From positions 1 through 6,908 of the forward strand of contig CALHQJ010000031.1 in the NCBI GenBank assembly GCA_938036545.1: a DNA stretch of 6,908 nt. Direction: 5' to 3'. Position 1 is the stretch's first letter. Every line of letters starts with the position of its first letter. A program made the translations under genes and the position numbers. The notes beneath the pieces were generated by a model. The model made no database searches, was not told where the DNA came from, and worked only from the letters and a program-made list of their open reading frames with translations. The DNA comes from an uncultured Clostridium sp. GTDB lineage: Bacteria; Bacillota; Clostridia; Lachnospirales; Lachnospiraceae. Positions 6,642 to 6,908 of this stretch are shown here, in pieces.

Positions 6642-6684
6642 GTTCAGCCATGCTTACAGCGGGCAAGAAGATGCATGGTTGAAC
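6642..6684 (+). repeat. Long inverted repeat (stem-loop) in the dehydrogenase leader
   Basis: GTTCAGCCATGC (6642-6653) is complementary to GCATGGTTGAAC (6673-6684) at 11 of 12 positions, and in RNA the remaining pair is G-U, so the stem is a continuous 12 bp. The loop is 19 nt (6654-6672). No U tract follows, so it is not a standard terminator. It could be a regulator-binding site in DNA or a structured mRNA leader element. It lies downstream of the predicted transcription start and ends 26 nt before the ribosome binding site. Confidence 0.6.
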
Positions 6685-6723
6685 GGTCCAAAAACGAGAG
6701 CAAATAAAGAAGGGAGAATCATT

Positions 6724-6908
6724 ATGGGAGTATTTGGTACTGATTTAACTGGAAAAGTATTGGTAATTACTGGAGCAGGCGGTGTTATCTGCGGATCTCT
6801 GGCTCACACCCTGGCAAAAGCAGGAGCAAAGGTAGCGCTTCTGGATTTAAACCTGGAGGCAGCGCATCAGAAAATGGTTTTGTATCATCATCAGCAGATG
6901 AAAATGAA
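6724..6908 (+). CDS. SDR-family oxidoreductase, 3'-partial, D-mannonate/fructuronate oxidoreductase-like
   Basis: Only the first 61 codons are present. The ATG is preceded by AGGGAG (6711-6716) with a seven-base spacer. After DLTGKVLVITG comes a Rossmann nucleotide loop TGAGGVICG (16-24), then a helix SLAHTLAKAGAK and the second strand VALLDLN, where Asp41 suggests NAD(H) preference. The GGV(I/L)C version of the loop, in place of TGxxxGIG, resembles short-chain dehydrogenases annotated as D-mannonate or fructuronate oxidoreductases in Firmicutes, which interconvert D-mannonate and D-fructuronate in hexuronate breakdown. That specific function is a family-level inference. The SDR fold is well supported, although the final residues in the window (HQKMVLYHHQQMKM) are unusually His/Gln/Met-rich. 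The divergent AraC regulator probably controls it. Confidence 0.8.
   Translation, partial: MGVFGTDLTGKVLVITGAGGVICGSLAHTLAKAGAKVALLDLNLEAAHQKMVLYHHQQMKM

Noticed and set aside
6473..6682. 69-codon + strand open frame across the divergent region
   Set aside because: It runs through the antisense of the regulator's start and through both promoters, has no ribosome binding site and resembles no family.

Overview
The window looks like a chromosomal segment of a Firmicute, most likely a gut Lachnospiraceae (Clostridium cluster XIVa, Enterocloster/Lachnoclostridium-like). The evidence is the conserved gene order infB-rbfA-nrnA-truB-ribF, good AGGAGG-like ribosome binding sites, moderate GC with many GTA/TTA/GCA codons, and Clostridia-type protein sequences. 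The genus is a guess; the clostridial placement is firmer.

Positions 1-5633 are the distal part of the nusA-infB translation and RNA-maturation operon, all on the + strand. The window opens inside infB (IF-2). Its reading frame is open from the left edge, and the ATG at 498 is internal. The upstream part encodes a disordered extension made of a 39-bp (13-residue) tandem repeat, about 7.5 copies within the window. Next come rbfA (30S maturation, 66-nt gap), a DHH/DHHA1 phosphoesterase of the NrnA type (44-nt gap, start moved to 2789), truB (overlaps nrnA by 16 nt) and ribF (23-nt gap). Together they cover translation initiation, ribosome assembly, nanoRNA/pAp turnover, tRNA psi55 formation and FMN/FAD synthesis.

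Positions 5603-6511 hold an AraC-family regulator on the - strand. Its 3' end overlaps the 3' end of ribF by 31 bp. A plausible intrinsic terminator for the regulator lies inside this overlap.

Positions 6512-6723 are a divergent regulatory region of about 210 bp. It holds a good sigma-A promoter for the araC gene (TTGCAA-17-TATAAT), an extended -10 promoter for the rightward gene, a perfect 13-bp inverted repeat touching that -10, and a 12-bp-arm stem-loop in the rightward leader. From 6724 to the right edge is the start of a short-chain dehydrogenase/reductase whose nucleotide loop resembles SDR-type D-mannonate/fructuronate oxidoreductases. The AraC protein probably controls this catabolic locus; that is inference from arrangement.

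No mobile element, CRISPR array, tRNA or rRNA was seen. Most of the window is core genome. The parts worth a second look are the IF-2 repeat array, the araC/SDR regulatory region and the overlapping convergent ends. No clearly new biological system is evident.
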